Positions 5,985 to 11,503 of a DNA stretch of 11,503 bases are shown piece by piece. Numbering within the stretch: the stretch's first letter is position 1; every line of letters begins with the position of its first letter. A model generated the notes under the pieces. That model saw only the letters and a program-made list of their open reading frames with translations, did not search any database and was not told the origin of the DNA. Origin of the DNA: Deltaproteobacteria bacterium (GTDB lineage Bacteria; JAUYMQ01); contig JAUYMQ010000334.1 in the NCBI GenBank assembly GCA_030698575.1, forward strand, positions 1-11,503. Reading direction: 5' to 3'. A program made the translations under genes and the position numbers.

Positions 5985-7016
5985 ATGAAATCCCCCCATC
6001 TGCAGAGCCTCGAGCGCCTGGGCATCCGCCTCATCGAAACCCCCACGCCCTTTCCGCAGGTCCCGACCGCCAACGCCTGGCTCATCGAAGGGCCCGAGCT
6101 GACCATCATCGACACGGGCTCGGCCTTCCGCCCCGCCTGGGACGCCTTCAAGGAGCAGTTCGCCAGGACGGGCCACGCGATCGGCGACATCCGCCGCGTC
6201 CTCATCACCCACGGCCACCCTGATCACGCCGGCCTCGCCATGGCCATCGTGAAGCGCTCCGATGCGCGCGTCTTCATCCACGAGGCTGACGCGCGCAAGG
6301 TCACTACGGTGTCCGAGGAGCGCTTCGGCTCGGTCTGGGGGCGCTACGAGACCTATTACCGGCTGCTCGGCATGCCGGCCGACTTCATCGAATACATGCA
6401 CCAGGTGGCCTTCGCCGCGCTTCGGCCCGGAGAGCTGCTCGACACGGTCGAGATGCTCCACGACGGCGACACCTTCGAGGTGGGCGCCGGGAAACTGGAG
6501 GTCCTGGCCTGTCCGGGCCATACGCCCGGCTGCGTCTGTTTCCATCTGCCTGATCACGGTGTTCTGTTTTCAGGCGATCACCTGCTCCCGAGCATTTCGC
6601 CGAACCCGGTGATGGAACTCGGCGCCGAGGCGAGCCTTGAGGAGCCCTGGGAAGGGAAGTTCAGGAGTCTCGTCACCTACATCGAGTCGCTCGAACGGAG
6701 CCGCGCCATGGATCTGGATCTCGTTTTGCCCGGTCACGGCGATACCTTCACCGATCACCGACGACTGATAGACGAGCTGAACAGATTCCACCAAACGCGC
6801 CAGCATCACGTGCTGAAGGCGCTGCGCGCCAGCGAGGCCACCGTGTACGACCTGGCGCGGCAGCTTTTTCCGAACCGGGAGCACATCGAGCTCTTCCTGT
6901 CGATCTCCGAGATGGTCGGCCATCTGGAGGTGCTGGAGGCGGAAGAGAAGATCACGCGGACGCTTCAGGGCGGACGCTTTTACCACCGAATCAACCAGGA
7001 GGACGTGGGATCATGA
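5985..7016 (+). CDS. Metallo-beta-lactamase-fold hydrolase with C-terminal winged helix (LACTB2-like)
   Basis: This 343-residue zinc hydrolase has all metal-binding motifs: THGHPDH (75-81, with H76, H78, D80, H81), the third-histidine motif CPGHTPG (H179), SGDH (bridging D198) and LPGHGDTF (H251). The region after about residue 270 (TVYDLARQLFP, MVGHLEVLEAEEKI, GRFYHR) matches the winged-helix tail of LACTB2-like and related hydrolases. Family members cleave thioesters, esters or nucleic acids; the substrate is not readable. Fusion to an acyl-CoA operon makes an acyl-thioester substrate a reasonable inference. The ATG at 5985 is preferred. It follows GGAG by 11 bases and lies just downstream of a good promoter, whereas a start at 5853 would lie upstream of that promoter and add 44 unconserved residues. 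The stop overlaps the next ATG (ATGA), so translation is coupled. Confidence 0.88.
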   Translation: MKSPHLQSLERLGIRLIETPTPFPQVPTANAWLIEGPELTIIDTGSAFRPAWDAFKEQFARTGHAIGDIRRVLITHGHPDHAGLAMAIVKRSDARVFIHEADARKVTTVSEERFGSVWGRYETYYRLLGMPADFIEYMHQVAFAALRPGELLDTVEMLHDGDTFEVGAGKLEVLACPGHTPGCVCFHLPDHGVLFSGDHLLPSISPNPVMELGAEASLEEPWEGKFRSLVTYIESLERSRAMDLDLVLPGHGDTFTDHRRLIDELNRFHQTRQHHVLKALRASEATVYDLARQLFPNREHIELFLSISEMVGHLEVLEAEEKITRTLQGGRFYHRINQEDVGS

Positions 7017-8143
7017 TTTCATTCGAGCTTGACGAGGATGTCCTCGCCGTCCAGGAGACGGTTCGCAAGTTCGCCGAGAGCGAGCTTCGCGAGGGGATGC
7101 GCGAGGCGGAGACGGCGGGAGGCGTCAGCGACGCGATTGTCACTCGTTACCGCGAGCTGGGGCTCAGCACCCTCGAGCTGCCTGAGCAGCACGGGGGGCT
7201 CGACCTCGGAATGATCACGAAAGTCATCGTCGAGGAGGAGCTGGCTTTTGGCGACGCCGGCATGGCCGCCGCGATCGACCGGGGCGGTCTCGCAGCCTAC
7301 GCGCTTCTCGAGCTGGGGACCGACGCGCAGAAGAAGCAGCACCTGACGGAGGGCCAGAACGGAACAGTCGCTTTCTGGGAGCCCGGCCAGCGGCAGAGCC
7401 TCGGGGATCCGGAAACGACCGTGACGGAGGACGGCGGCGGCTTCCGCATCAACGGAAAGAAGTGCCTCGTTTCCAACGCCGGCCTCGTCGACTGGTACGT
7501 GGTCTTCGGCACGGTCGACAGCTCGCGCGGCTGGGAGGGTGTGCGCGCTCTGCTCGTGCCGAAGGACGCGCCAGGCCTCACCATCGGCGAGCCGGACGAA
7601 AAGGTCGGCCTCTGGGCGCTCCGCACGGCCACGCTCACTCTCGAGGACGTGCACGTGCCGAAAGAGAACCTTCTCTCCGGGTCGGCCTCTGTGCGGGAGG
7701 GGGCCGAGCGACTCATGAACCGCGTGGACCTCGTGAACGCCGCGCGATCCGTGGGGTTGGCGCGTGCCGCCTATGAGTATTCCGTCGGCTACGCCCAGGA
7801 GCGGCAGGCCTTCGGAAGCCCCATCGCCCATCACCAGGCCGTCGCCTTCATGCTGGCGGACATGTCGATCCTGGTCGACAGCGCGCGCGTGATGCTGTGG
7901 CAGGCGGCCTTTCTGGTCGATAAGGGGGAGAATGCCCGGAAGGAGGTTGCGCAGGCGCTCGTCCAGGCCAATACGGTGACCTCCAAGATCACGATCGATG
8001 CGGTACAGGTCCTCGGCGGCGCGGGTTTCATCCGCGACTACCCGGTGGAGAAGTGGATGCGTGACGCGCGCGCCCTTTCACTCCTCTCCGGCACCGACGA
8101 AGCCCAGAACCTGCTCATCGCCGACGCCATCATGGCGGCCTGA
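7013..8143 (+). CDS. Acyl-CoA dehydrogenase-family protein lacking the catalytic glutamate (subunit A)
   Basis: This 376-residue member of the FAD-dependent acyl-CoA dehydrogenase fold has the usual three parts: helical N-domain, beta middle domain (about 118-225) and helical C-domain. It keeps the FAD-contact motifs RQAFGSP (264-270) and QVLGGAGF (332-339). The canonical catalytic Glu position (YEGT in the family) reads LLSGT, with Ser359. The alternative helix-G glutamate used by isovaleryl-CoA dehydrogenase aligns with Val241 in LMNRVDLVNA. The middle-domain loop TEPxAGSD is replaced by WEPGQRQSL (122-130). Alone it is unlikely to dehydrogenate acyl-CoA. Its features complement those of the next gene, so it is probably one subunit of a heteromer. 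The ATG overlaps the preceding stop and has AGGAGG 10 bases upstream. The natural substrate is unknown. Confidence 0.9.
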   Translation: MISFELDEDVLAVQETVRKFAESELREGMREAETAGGVSDAIVTRYRELGLSTLELPEQHGGLDLGMITKVIVEEELAFGDAGMAAAIDRGGLAAYALLELGTDAQKKQHLTEGQNGTVAFWEPGQRQSLGDPETTVTEDGGGFRINGKKCLVSNAGLVDWYVVFGTVDSSRGWEGVRALLVPKDAPGLTIGEPDEKVGLWALRTATLTLEDVHVPKENLLSGSASVREGAERLMNRVDLVNAARSVGLARAAYEYSVGYAQERQAFGSPIAHHQAVAFMLADMSILVDSARVMLWQAAFLVDKGENARKEVAQALVQANTVTSKITIDAVQVLGGAGFIRDYPVEKWMRDARALSLLSGTDEAQNLLIADAIMAA

Positions 8144-8173
8144 CCGCCTGACGTCACGCAAAGGGAGTAAGTC

Positions 8174-9382
8174 ATGATCGATCTGGAGCTGACAGACGCG
8201 CAGCAGAACGTGCGCAGCATGCTGAACTGGTTCGCCAAGACAGAGATGCGTCCGATCGCCCTCGAGGCCGATCGGACCGGCGTGGTGCCGCTTCCCTTCC
8301 TGAAGAAGACGATGGACCTGGGGCTTGCGGGCGGCGCCATGGGCGACATGCAGGCGCCGGAGGAGGGGAAGCCCGAGAAGAAGGGCCCGAAGGGGGCGAA
8401 CCGCATCGCTGTAATCGGCTCCGAGGAACTGGCCTGGGGCGACGCGGCGCTCATCCTGACGTTCCCCGGGCCTGGGCTCGGCGGCCCGCCGGTCACCTAC
8501 ACCGGCACCCCCGAGCAGAAGGAGCGTGCCTTCAAGGTGTTCCGGGAAGATCGGGAGAACCCGCACTGGGGCGCCTACGCGCTCACCGAGCCCGGCGCCG
8601 GCAGCGACGTGGCGAACATTTCGACCACCTGCCGGAAGGACGGCGACCACTACATCCTGAACGGACGGAAGTGCTACATCACGAACGGCGCCCGCGCCGA
8701 CTGGAATGTGGTCTTCGCCACGCTCGACAAGACCCAGGGGCGCGCGGCGCACCGCGCCTTCCTGGTTTTCAAGGACGCGCCCGGCTTCAGTGTCGGTAAG
8801 ATCGAGGACAAGCTGGGCCTCCGCGCGAGCGAGACGGCGGAACTCGTTCTCGAGGATTGCCGGGTTCACAAGAACGATCTCCTCGGCGGCGAAGAGCGCT
8901 ACACCTCGGCGTCGAAGGAGGGTTTTCGCACGGCCATGAAGACCTTCGACAACACCCGTCCGCTCGTGGCCGCCATGGCTGTCGGCATCGCGCGCGCCGC
9001 CTATGAGATCTGCCGCGACTGGGTGAAGGAGAACTACGATCTCAAGCGCCCCATCCCTCGCTACCACCTCATCGCCGAGAAGCTGGCGAACATGGAGCGG
9101 GAGATCCACGCGGCGCGTCTGCTCTGCTGGAAGGCTGCCTGGATGGGCGACCTCGACATTCCCAACAGCCGCGAGGCGTCGGTGTCGAAGTCCTACAGCG
9201 CCGAGGTGGGCCAGCGCGTCACGACGCAGGCCATCGAGATCATGGGTTACGAGGGGACCTACCATCACCGGATGGTGGAGAAGCTCTTCCGTGACGTGAA
9301 GGTTTTCGACATCTTCGAGGGGACGGGGCAGATCCAGCGCATCGTCATCTCGCGGCGCATCCTCCAGGGGCTGACCCGCTAG
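8174..9382 (+). CDS. Acyl-CoA dehydrogenase-family protein with catalytic glutamate (subunit B)
   Basis: This 402-residue acyl-CoA dehydrogenase fold protein would oxidise an acyl-CoA at the alpha-beta carbons, passing electrons to FAD. It has the canonical loop YALTEPGAGSD (135-145), the NGRKCYITNG segment (163-172) and the catalytic Glu382 in FEGTGQIQR. It lacks two motifs held by its neighbour. The RxxFG segment is replaced by KENYDLKRPIPRYHL (285-299), and the GGxG FAD-pyrophosphate contact is replaced by MGYEGTYHH (357-365). A Lys/Glu/Pro-rich insertion lies near 62-74 (PEEGKPEKKGPKG). GGGAG six bases before the ATG at 8174 supports the start, 30 bases after the preceding stop. The two proteins look like halves of one heteromeric enzyme, as in mycobacterial sterol side-chain dehydrogenases. 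That is inference. An independent homomer for an unusual CoA ester is the alternative. Confidence 0.92.
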   Translation: MIDLELTDAQQNVRSMLNWFAKTEMRPIALEADRTGVVPLPFLKKTMDLGLAGGAMGDMQAPEEGKPEKKGPKGANRIAVIGSEELAWGDAALILTFPGPGLGGPPVTYTGTPEQKERAFKVFREDRENPHWGAYALTEPGAGSDVANISTTCRKDGDHYILNGRKCYITNGARADWNVVFATLDKTQGRAAHRAFLVFKDAPGFSVGKIEDKLGLRASETAELVLEDCRVHKNDLLGGEERYTSASKEGFRTAMKTFDNTRPLVAAMAVGIARAAYEICRDWVKENYDLKRPIPRYHLIAEKLANMEREIHAARLLCWKAAWMGDLDIPNSREASVSKSYSAEVGQRVTTQAIEIMGYEGTYHHRMVEKLFRDVKVFDIFEGTGQIQRIVISRRILQGLTR

Positions 9383-9405
9383 CCTCCGGCGCGACGGCGT
9401 TAAGA

Positions 9406-9441
9406 CGCGCGGGCGGGGGCTTGGCGGCCCTCGCCCGCGTG
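9406..9441 (+). terminator. Strong GC-rich hairpin ending the acyl-CoA operon
   Basis: Bases 9406-9420 pair with 9427-9441 around a 6-base loop (TTGGCG), giving 15 consecutive pairs including two G-U. The core is CGCGGGCG/CGCCCGCG. It lies 24 bases after the dehydrogenase stop. No T-tract follows, so it is not a textbook intrinsic terminator. It may act as a 3'-end stabiliser or a U-independent terminator, and it separates the operon from the protease promoter. Confidence 0.5.
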
Positions 9442-9445
9442 GCGC

Positions 9446-9474
9446 TTGAGGTGCCGGCCTGGCTGTCCTACATT
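9446..9474 (+). promoter_or_regulatory. Candidate promoter for the HtrA-type protease
   Basis: TTGAGG (9446-9451) and TACATT (9469-9474) are separated by 17 bases and each match the sigma-70 consensus at 4 of 6 positions. The predicted start of transcription, around 9481-9483, coincides with the GTG start codon, so the message would be leaderless or nearly so. An ECF or heat-shock-type promoter for this kind of gene cannot be excluded. Confidence 0.4.
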
Positions 9475-9482
9475 CCTGCCCC

Positions 9483-10829
9483 GTGAAGACTCCAACCTGC
9501 ATCGCCGCCGCTCTTGCCCTGGTGCTCCCCGTCACCGCTGCGGGCGCTTCGCCTACCGATGCGTCCAGGCGCACGCCCGTCGTGGCGGCGGTCGAGCGCG
9601 TGTCGCCTGCCGTGGTCAACATCAGCGCCGAGAGGGTTCAGGAGCAGCGCATGGCGCCCTTCGGCGGGCTCATGCGAGACCCGTTCTTCGAGCGCTTCTT
9701 CGAGGACTTCGGCCTGCCCGAGTACCGCCGTCAGGTGAAGAGCACCAGCCTCGGCTCAGGCTTCATTGTTGACGGCGAGGGGCGGGTGCTTACGAACGCC
9801 CACGTGGTTGCGCATGCCTCGGACATCCGCGTCACGCTCGTGGACGAGCGCTCTTTTCCGGCCGAGCTGGTGGCCTCCGATCCCAGCTCGGATCTGGCGG
9901 TGCTGAAGATCAAGGATGGGAAGGGACTGCCGCAGGTCAGCATGGGCGCCTCCGACGACCTCATGGTGGGCGAGACCGTCATCGCCATCGGGAATCCATT
10001 CGGGCTCTCGCACACCGTGACCTCGGGCGTGATCAGCGCCACCCGGCGTTCTTTCAAGGGAAACGGGCAGGAGTTCCGGGACTTCATCCAGACCGACGCA
10101 TCGATCAACCCGGGAAATTCCGGTGGACCGCTGGTCAACATTCACGGCGAGGTGATCGGCGTGAACACCGCCATCGTGCAGGCGGCGGAAGGGATCGGCT
10201 TCGCGATCCCCGTCGGCCGGGCGCGGCGCATACTCTCCGATCTCCTCACGTACGGCCAGGTGCAGCTTGTCTGGACCGGCGTCGACGTTCAGACCGTGAC
10301 CCCCGATCTCGCCCCGGCGCTGGGCATGACAGGACGGCCTGGCGTCGTGGTGACCCGGATCGAGCCTGACGGCCCGGGCGAGAAGGCGGGGCTCCGGAAC
10401 GGGGACGTGATCACGCGCTTCGCTTCGCGGCCGGTAGTGGACGAGGAGAGTTTCTTCGCCGCGGTCGACAGCGCGCCCCGGGGCGCCCCCCAGGCGCTCG
10501 AGGGGCTGCGCGACAAGCAGCCACTCGCTCTCATGGTCACCCCCGGGGCGCCCCCGCCGGACTACGCCGATCGGATCCTGGAACGGTCCGCGGGCCTCCG
10601 CGTGAAGACGGACGAGCGGGGCGTAGTCGTGAAAGGGGTGCGGGAGGGGAGCGCCGCGGCGCAATCCGGGATTCGCGCGGGTGATCGCCTGGTGGGCATC
10701 GGAGAGGTGATGGTTGAGTCGCTCGAGGCCTTTCGTCAGGCCCTGCTCGACGCGCGCGGGCAGGGACGGGTTCGTCTCACCCTGCGCCGCGGAAACGTCA
10801 CCGCATCCTTCATCTTCCCGTTGAGTTGA
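9483..10829 (+). CDS. Secreted HtrA/DegP-type serine protease with two PDZ domains
   Basis: This periplasmic S1C protease/chaperone degrades misfolded envelope proteins. The 448-residue precursor has a signal peptide (hydrophobic 5-20, probable cleavage after the AAGA region around 19-22). A trypsin-like domain follows with His107 in LTNAHVV, Asp137 in SSDLAVL and Ser213 in NPGNSGGPL, all intact. Two PDZ domains are at about 264-353 and 366-440 (each with a GLRNGDVI or GIRAGDRLV signature), as in DegP/DegQ. A segment rich in Phe and Arg (57-86, FFERFFEDFG) sits where the regulatory LA loop lies in DegP-like proteins. The GTG at 9483 is the only usable start. An in-frame TGA lies at 9447-9449, the next Met is residue 57, and the signal peptide follows directly. 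No Shine-Dalgarno is visible. It has no obvious operon partner. Symbol withheld, because DegP and DegQ cannot be told apart here. Confidence 0.94.
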   Translation: MKTPTCIAAALALVLPVTAAGASPTDASRRTPVVAAVERVSPAVVNISAERVQEQRMAPFGGLMRDPFFERFFEDFGLPEYRRQVKSTSLGSGFIVDGEGRVLTNAHVVAHASDIRVTLVDERSFPAELVASDPSSDLAVLKIKDGKGLPQVSMGASDDLMVGETVIAIGNPFGLSHTVTSGVISATRRSFKGNGQEFRDFIQTDASINPGNSGGPLVNIHGEVIGVNTAIVQAAEGIGFAIPVGRARRILSDLLTYGQVQLVWTGVDVQTVTPDLAPALGMTGRPGVVVTRIEPDGPGEKAGLRNGDVITRFASRPVVDEESFFAAVDSAPRGAPQALEGLRDKQPLALMVTPGAPPPDYADRILERSAGLRVKTDERGVVVKGVREGSAAAQSGIRAGDRLVGIGEVMVESLEAFRQALLDARGQGRVRLTLRRGNVTASFIFPLS

Positions 10830-10861
10830 CGCCCTGGCGAATAGAACAGGGGCAGGGAGGA

Positions 10862-10890
10862 TTGGCGGGGTCCGCGGGATGTGCTAGGAT
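10862..10890 (+). promoter_or_regulatory. rpoZ promoter with extended -10
   Basis: TTGGCG (10862-10867, 4 of 6) and TAGGAT (10885-10890, 4 of 6) are spaced by 17 bases. TG at 10882-10883 one base before the -10 makes it an extended -10 promoter. It lies about 60 bases before the rpoZ start, in the short gap after the protease gene, so rpoZ can be transcribed independently. Confidence 0.7.
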
Positions 10891-10950
10891 GGGCATCTTC
10901 CGATTCGAGCGGCCCCTTTTGGGACCCAAGCCCACTTCAGGAGGTTCTTC

Positions 10951-11208
10951 ATGGCGCGCGTGAGTGTTGAGGACTGCCTCGAAAGGATCGATAACCGCTT
11001 CGACCTCGTCCTGCTCGCCGCAGAACGAACCAAGCAGCTCTACCGCGGCTCCCATCCCCTCGTGGAGTGCAAGGAAAACAAAGAGGTCGTGACTGCGCTG
11101 CGCGAGATCGCCGCCGGCAAGGTCAGCATGGCCGAGCGCGTGCCCGAAATTGCCGAGGGCGACGAGGCCCCGGCCGCTATCGAGGCCGGTGCCGAACCGA
11201 CCAAGTAA
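10951..11208 (+). CDS. rpoZ: DNA-directed RNA polymerase omega subunit
   Basis: This small (85 residues) subunit helps assemble and stabilise RNA polymerase and in many bacteria contributes to the ppGpp site. The N-terminal signature [20 protein letters not shown] followed by [10 protein letters not shown] and, further on, [15 protein letters not shown] (about 44-58) is the conserved omega core. The C-terminal 25 residues are acidic, alanine-rich and unconserved, as is common. The start at 10951 is certain: AGGAGG (10939-10944) lies six bases upstream. The gene has its own promoter and is followed by a strong intrinsic terminator, so it appears monocistronic. It is often found next to gmk and spoT/relA, neither of which is here. 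Confidence 0.96.
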   Translation: MARVSVEDCLERIDNRFDLVLLAAERTKQLYRGSHPLVECKENKEVVTALREIAAGKVSMAERVPEIAEGDEAPAAIEAGAEPTK

Positions 11209-11256
11209 AGCTGAAGCCGTCCGCCGCGCCCTAGATATTGAGAACCGGTTTCAATC

Positions 11257-11291
11257 GAGAACCCCGCAACCCGCGGGGTTTTCTGTTTTTT
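11257..11291 (+). terminator. Intrinsic terminator of rpoZ
   Basis: AACCCCGC (11260-11267) pairs with GCGGGGTT (11273-11280) around a 5-base loop. The stem extends three more pairs (11257-11259 with 11281-11283). It is followed by TG and then six T residues (11286-11291). It lies 48 bases after the rpoZ stop and has all the features of a Rho-independent terminator. Confidence 0.93.
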
Positions 11292-11353
11292 CTCCCTCTT
11301 CAGTCCATCCAGGAGCGCCCCCGCCGCGCGAGCCGGGCGGTGGGAATTGGAAG

Positions 11354-11383
11354 TTGACAGCACGTGAAGTCCCTTGATAGATT
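11354..11383 (+). promoter_or_regulatory. Strong promoter for a rightward gene beyond the window
   Basis: A perfect -35 TTGACA (11354-11359) is followed after 18 bases by TAGATT (11378-11383, 4 of 6). A TG at 11375-11376 places an extended -10 (TGATAGATT). The predicted start near 11390 falls inside the palindrome at 11384-11401. No credible coding region follows within the window, so the regulated gene must begin at or beyond its right end. Confidence 0.65.
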
Positions 11384-11401
11384 ACTGAATGACCATTCAG
11401 T
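11384..11401. promoter_or_regulatory. 18-bp palindromic operator over the transcription start (TetR-type candidate)
   Basis: ACTGAATG (11384-11391), two central bases AC, then CATTCAGT (11394-11401) form a perfect inverted repeat with 8-base arms. It abuts the -10 and covers the predicted start site, the classic place for a repressor. Size and symmetry suit a TetR/AcrR-family dimer, and the TGAATG half-site recalls fatty-acid or multidrug regulators of that family. The cognate regulator is not in the window. Confidence 0.6.
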
Positions 11402-11503
11402 CGCATTCGGGCGGCTGGCGTGTATCTTCCAATAACGCCGACGCGTAGAGCGCCCAACCCCCAAGCCGGGGCCCCCGTGCACCCTCCATCGGGGGGGCGC
11501 GAG

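Larger units (their letters stand above)
11293..11503. other. Right-end intergenic region without a recognisable gene
   Basis: After the rpoZ terminator no open frame with family resemblance or a Shine-Dalgarno is seen on either strand. The region holds the promoter and operator described separately. A G/C-run-rich segment (11450-11500) can form short hairpins, such as CCCCCG/CGGGGG at 11472-11477 with 11490-11495. The latter may be leader sequence of the next gene; I see nothing else in it. Confidence 0.6.

Noticed and set aside
8078-9622. Minus-strand open frame of 514 codons
   Set aside because: It lies antisense to the second acyl-CoA dehydrogenase and the protease start. It results from high G+C codon structure and resembles no protein family.
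10832-10851. CCCTG/CAGGG hairpin after the protease gene as a terminator
   Set aside because: The stem is five pairs with a long loop and no T-tract; too weak to support.
11472-11495. CCCCCG/CGGGGG hairpin near the right end as a terminator
   Set aside because: The stem is only six pairs with a 12-base loop and no T-tract, in a region of G/C runs where such pairing is expected by chance.
1-11503. tRNA, rRNA, CRISPR array, insertion sequence or phage genes
   Set aside because: I saw no cloverleaf with a TTCGA-type arm, no regularly spaced direct repeats, and no transposase or phage protein motifs apart from the intein.

Overview
The window is a high-G+C (about two-thirds by eye), densely coded bacterial chromosomal segment. 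It carries a typical omega subunit gene, a Gram-negative-style secreted HtrA protease, many acyl-CoA dehydrogenase-type genes and E. coli-like promoter and terminator signals. This looks most like a deltaproteobacterial-type organism (Desulfobacterota/Myxococcota or an uncultured relative), but that placement is a weak inference. No rRNA, tRNA, CRISPR array or insertion sequence is visible.

Layout. (1) 2-397: the C-terminal DNA-binding end of a LuxR/NarL-type regulator, running convergently into (2) a leftward pair, a stand-alone tandem-CBS protein (1463-1936) followed by a CorA-type Mg2+/Co2+ channel (244-1413). (3) 1937-2186: an intergenic region with a likely leftward promoter and a dispersed-repeat-like element. 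(4) 2187-5743: a tightly packed rightward operon of a membrane-anchored family 2 glycosyltransferase, two different COG0720 pterin synthase homologues and GTP cyclohydrolase I (folE). The folE gene is split by an in-frame 336-residue intein carrying a LAGLIDADG homing endonuclease, inserted immediately before the zinc-ligand cysteine of the CEHH motif. (5) 5985-9382: a second rightward operon of a metallo-beta-lactamase-fold hydrolase and two dissimilar acyl-CoA dehydrogenases. (6) 9483-10829: a secreted HtrA/DegP-type serine protease. (7) 10951-11208: rpoZ with a clear promoter, a strong Shine-Dalgarno and a textbook intrinsic terminator. (8) 11293-11503: a strong promoter overlapped by an 18-bp palindromic operator, for a rightward gene beyond the window.

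How the genes work together. FolE makes 7,8-dihydroneopterin triphosphate from GTP. The two adjacent PTPS/QueD-type proteins use that compound. One has the CX3HGH active-site signature of queuosine-type QueD, and the other the CX5HGH signature of 6-pyruvoyl-tetrahydropterin synthases, so the operon may feed two pterin branches. FolE activity should depend on protein splicing.

In the acyl-CoA operon, the first dehydrogenase lacks the catalytic glutamate and the TEPxAGSD loop but keeps the R-x-x-FG and GGxG FAD-contact motifs. The second has the opposite set. This complementarity is the pattern of obligate heteromeric acyl-CoA dehydrogenases such as the mycobacterial ChsE4-ChsE5 type.

The two most notable items are the folE intein, whose arginine codon usage differs sharply from its host gene, and the complementary dehydrogenase pair.
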